Assembly (NCBI RefSeq): GCF_037893185.1
Contig: NZ_CP140772.1
Span: 3,968,001 to 4,032,000 of the forward strand
From: Chitinophaga sp. 180180018-3
GTDB lineage: Bacteria; Bacteroidota; Bacteroidia; Chitinophagales; Chitinophagaceae
DNA: 64,000 bases
Direction of reading: 5' to 3'
In this document: positions 62,538-64,000 of the stretch, in pieces
Layout of the letters: every line of letters starts with the position of its first letter
Position numbering within the stretch: the first letter of the stretch is position 1
Made by a program: the position numbers and the translations under genes
The notes under the pieces: model-generated
What the model saw: only the letters and a program-made list of their open reading frames with translations
What the model was told of the DNA's origin: nothing
Database searches by the model: none

Positions 62538-64000
62538 ACTACGGGGCCATGCAGGCCGGAAGGCAACAGCGGGGAGTCTTTCGTATAAAATTTCCAGGTC
62601 GAAAATGTAAACCGGCCACTGTTACGCGGCTCATTTTTCAGTAGCCAGTCCGGCCACTGGCCGTTCCGGATACCATCATCAGGCCGTTGCTCATCTCCAA
62701 TCAGCCTGTTAGGCCAGCGATTGGCAACCGTGATCTCGAGCTGATTATTTTTTTCCTTCAGCGCCGGCGTGATATCTATCTGCCAGGGCGCCGCCCACAA
62801 GGTTCCCAGCGTTTTTCCATTCAGCGTTACGCTGGCCAGGTTATCAACGCTGCCGAGTTGCAACAGGTACGTTGCATGGCTGTTGAGCGCTTTCAGATCA
62901 AAGGTTTTGCGATAAACGGCCATGCCCGAATAGTACCTGATACCGGGTTCGGGCCGGTTAATCCAGTCCTGAAGTGTATCGAATGCTACCTCTCCCGGCC
63001 CACCCCATTTGGGGTCAAATGTAACTTTCCAGGGCCCTTGCAGGGTAAGTATTTCGCGGCTTGCCGGGAAGTTTTCGGGAGATGAGAACCGCGGTGCAGC
63101 TTCCCTGTCAAAGACGATGAAATAGCTTTCTCCGGCGTTAAACTGCAACGGTATTGCCGTACGAACGTTATCCGGGGTAGTATATTCAGGCAATGCCCGC
63201 ATGTTTCCGGTCATAGGATCCCATAACTGAGGTTTTCCGCCGTGACTGCGGAAAACAGCGGTGGTGCGGATAGTGGTGCTGGTTTTGTTGGAAAGAAAAT
63301 AAACATCGGTGTTCCCTACACGGCGATGTGCGTAGCGGATATCCGTTCCTGCTTCCAGGTCAGGCGCTACTTTCATCGCCTGCAGGATAGCAGCGGTACT
63401 GTCGTAATACGGATACAGCGCTCCCTCCGGTACAGTGCTGCGGATGATACGCCTGCCAATAGCGGATGATGGCTCCCATAACTGCCGGGCAATGGCCCGT
63501 ACCATTACGTCACAGGCCGGGTAGCCGGTGAGGCCGGGCGAATACCGGGGTGGCACACCGGTAACAACTGCCCCGGCATTCACCAGCGATTGTATTTTTT
63601 TCAACAGCTGTGGTGTCATGGCTGCCACGGCAGGTAACACCAGTATACGATAACTGGCGCCGCCGGGAAATACGATACGTCCGTTCTGCACGGTGGCTTT
63701 GTATAACTGCCCGGGCGAACATCCGTCGAAGTTGTAGCCTTTACGGTCGGGCAATACAGGATCGCCCGATAAAGCGGAAGCCGGAGGCTGAAATACATGC
63801 GGGGCACCTTCAGGCGTCAGGTAGAGGATGTCGGCCACGGAAGTTCCCTGCTGGAGTACAAACTGGCAACGCGACAAATAATCATGATACCCTCCTACCA
63901 GCGGCCACCAGGTCTGATGACGGTCCCAGTGCACACCGTAGGGGCCCATGGTCATTCCGGGGCGCAGGGCTTCGTTCAGCATCTGACTTTGAAAGGTGTG
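62525..64000 (-). CDS. GH106-like glycosidase (alpha-L-rhamnosidase family), N-terminus beyond window
   Basis: About 491 codons are visible; the frame is open to the right edge (residues HTFQSQMLNEALRPGMTM at the border). LRPGMTMGPYGVHWDRHQTWW and YLSRCQFVLQQGTSVADILYL are typical of GH106-type proteins. A C-terminal sugar-binding beta-sandwich follows (YRKTFDLKALNSHATYLLQL, TLNGKTLGTLWAAPWQIDIT). It probably releases rhamnose from plant or microbial glycans; specificity is inference. The visible C-terminus ends inside the palindrome at 62423-62537. Confidence 0.82.
   Translation of the reverse strand, partial: HTFQSQMLNEALRPGMTMGPYGVHWDRHQTWWPLVGGYHDYLSRCQFVLQQGTSVADILYLTPEGAPHVFQPPASALSGDPVLPDRKGYNFDGCSPGQLYKATVQNGRIVFPGGASYRILVLPAVAAMTPQLLKKIQSLVNAGAVVTGVPPRYSPGLTGYPACDVMVRAIARQLWEPSSAIGRRIIRSTVPEGALYPYYDSTAAILQAMKVAPDLEAGTDIRYAHRRVGNTDVYFLSNKTSTTIRTTAVFRSHGGKPQLWDPMTGNMRALPEYTTPDNVRTAIPLQFNAGESYFIVFDREAAPRFSSPENFPASREILTLQGPWKVTFDPKWGGPGEVAFDTLQDWINRPEPGIRYYSGMAVYRKTFDLKALNSHATYLLQLGSVDNLASVTLNGKTLGTLWAAPWQIDITPALKEKNNQLEITVANRWPNRLIGDEQRPDDGIRNGQWPDWLLKNEPRNSGRFTFSTWKFYTKDSPLLPSGLHGPVVITN

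Noticed and set aside
1..64000. CRISPR arrays, tRNA or rRNA genes, IS elements, phage genes
   Set aside because: None recognised on reading: no regularly spaced repeats, no conserved rRNA stretches or cloverleaf-like segments in the gaps, and no transposase or integrase among the translations.

Overview
The window reads as a chromosomal segment of a soil-type Bacteroidota, most like Chitinophaga (Chitinophagaceae). The grounds are SusC/SusD pairs, ECF sigma/FecR/TonB-receptor operons, a hybrid two-component regulator, DUF4397-type and other lipoproteins, and promoters of the Bacteroidota type (TTG about 20 bp upstream of TAnnTTTG/A). No rRNA, tRNA, CRISPR array, IS element or phage was recognised.

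Layout. 1-10.4 kb is carbohydrate utilisation. A leftward operon (sugar porter, PfkB kinase, SusC that runs off the left edge) faces a hybrid two-component regulator with a sugar-binding periplasmic domain. This resembles the fructan/fructose locus of Bacteroides. A class C-type serine hydrolase and a GH172 (DUF2961) enzyme follow. 10.5-15.7 kb holds an alpha/beta hydrolase and a peptide-export locus: a C39-peptidase ABC exporter plus HlyD adaptor, divergent from two small double-glycine peptides with matching 24-residue leaders. 15.8-24.8 kb carries a DUF1624 membrane protein and an ECF-FecR-TonB receptor operon with two lipoproteins. 24.8-32.1 kb carries a VOC protein and a SusD-SusC-FecR operon with a divergent ECF sigma gene.

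32.1-39.2 kb is an AT-rich island. It contains about 870 bp of non-coding or decayed sequence, an outer-membrane beta-barrel protein, a 61-residue GG-leader precursor with a Cys-containing core, a radical SAM/SPASM maturase and a second C39-peptidase ABC exporter. This is a complete-looking RiPP cassette and the best candidate for an undescribed system.

39.2-50 kb holds a 3-methyladenine glycosylase, a GH-A-like lipoprotein coupled to a GT2 synthase fused to a degenerate copy of the same kind of glycosidase domain, an exonuclease III, and a GbsR/MarR regulator next to a TolC-adaptor-permease-ATPase (MacB-like) efflux operon. Two related inverted repeats there look like the regulator's operators. 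50-64 kb holds a Sel1 protein, a P1B-4-type metal ATPase with a His-rich N-terminus, a PAS hybrid kinase, small envelope proteins, a Tet-like MFS exporter, a second alpha/beta hydrolase, an orphan SUKH protein, a broken ECF42-type sigma gene with its DGPF/YCII partner, a 53-bp-armed palindrome, and a GH106-like enzyme cut by the right edge.

All calls come from reading the sequence and translations; no database search was run.
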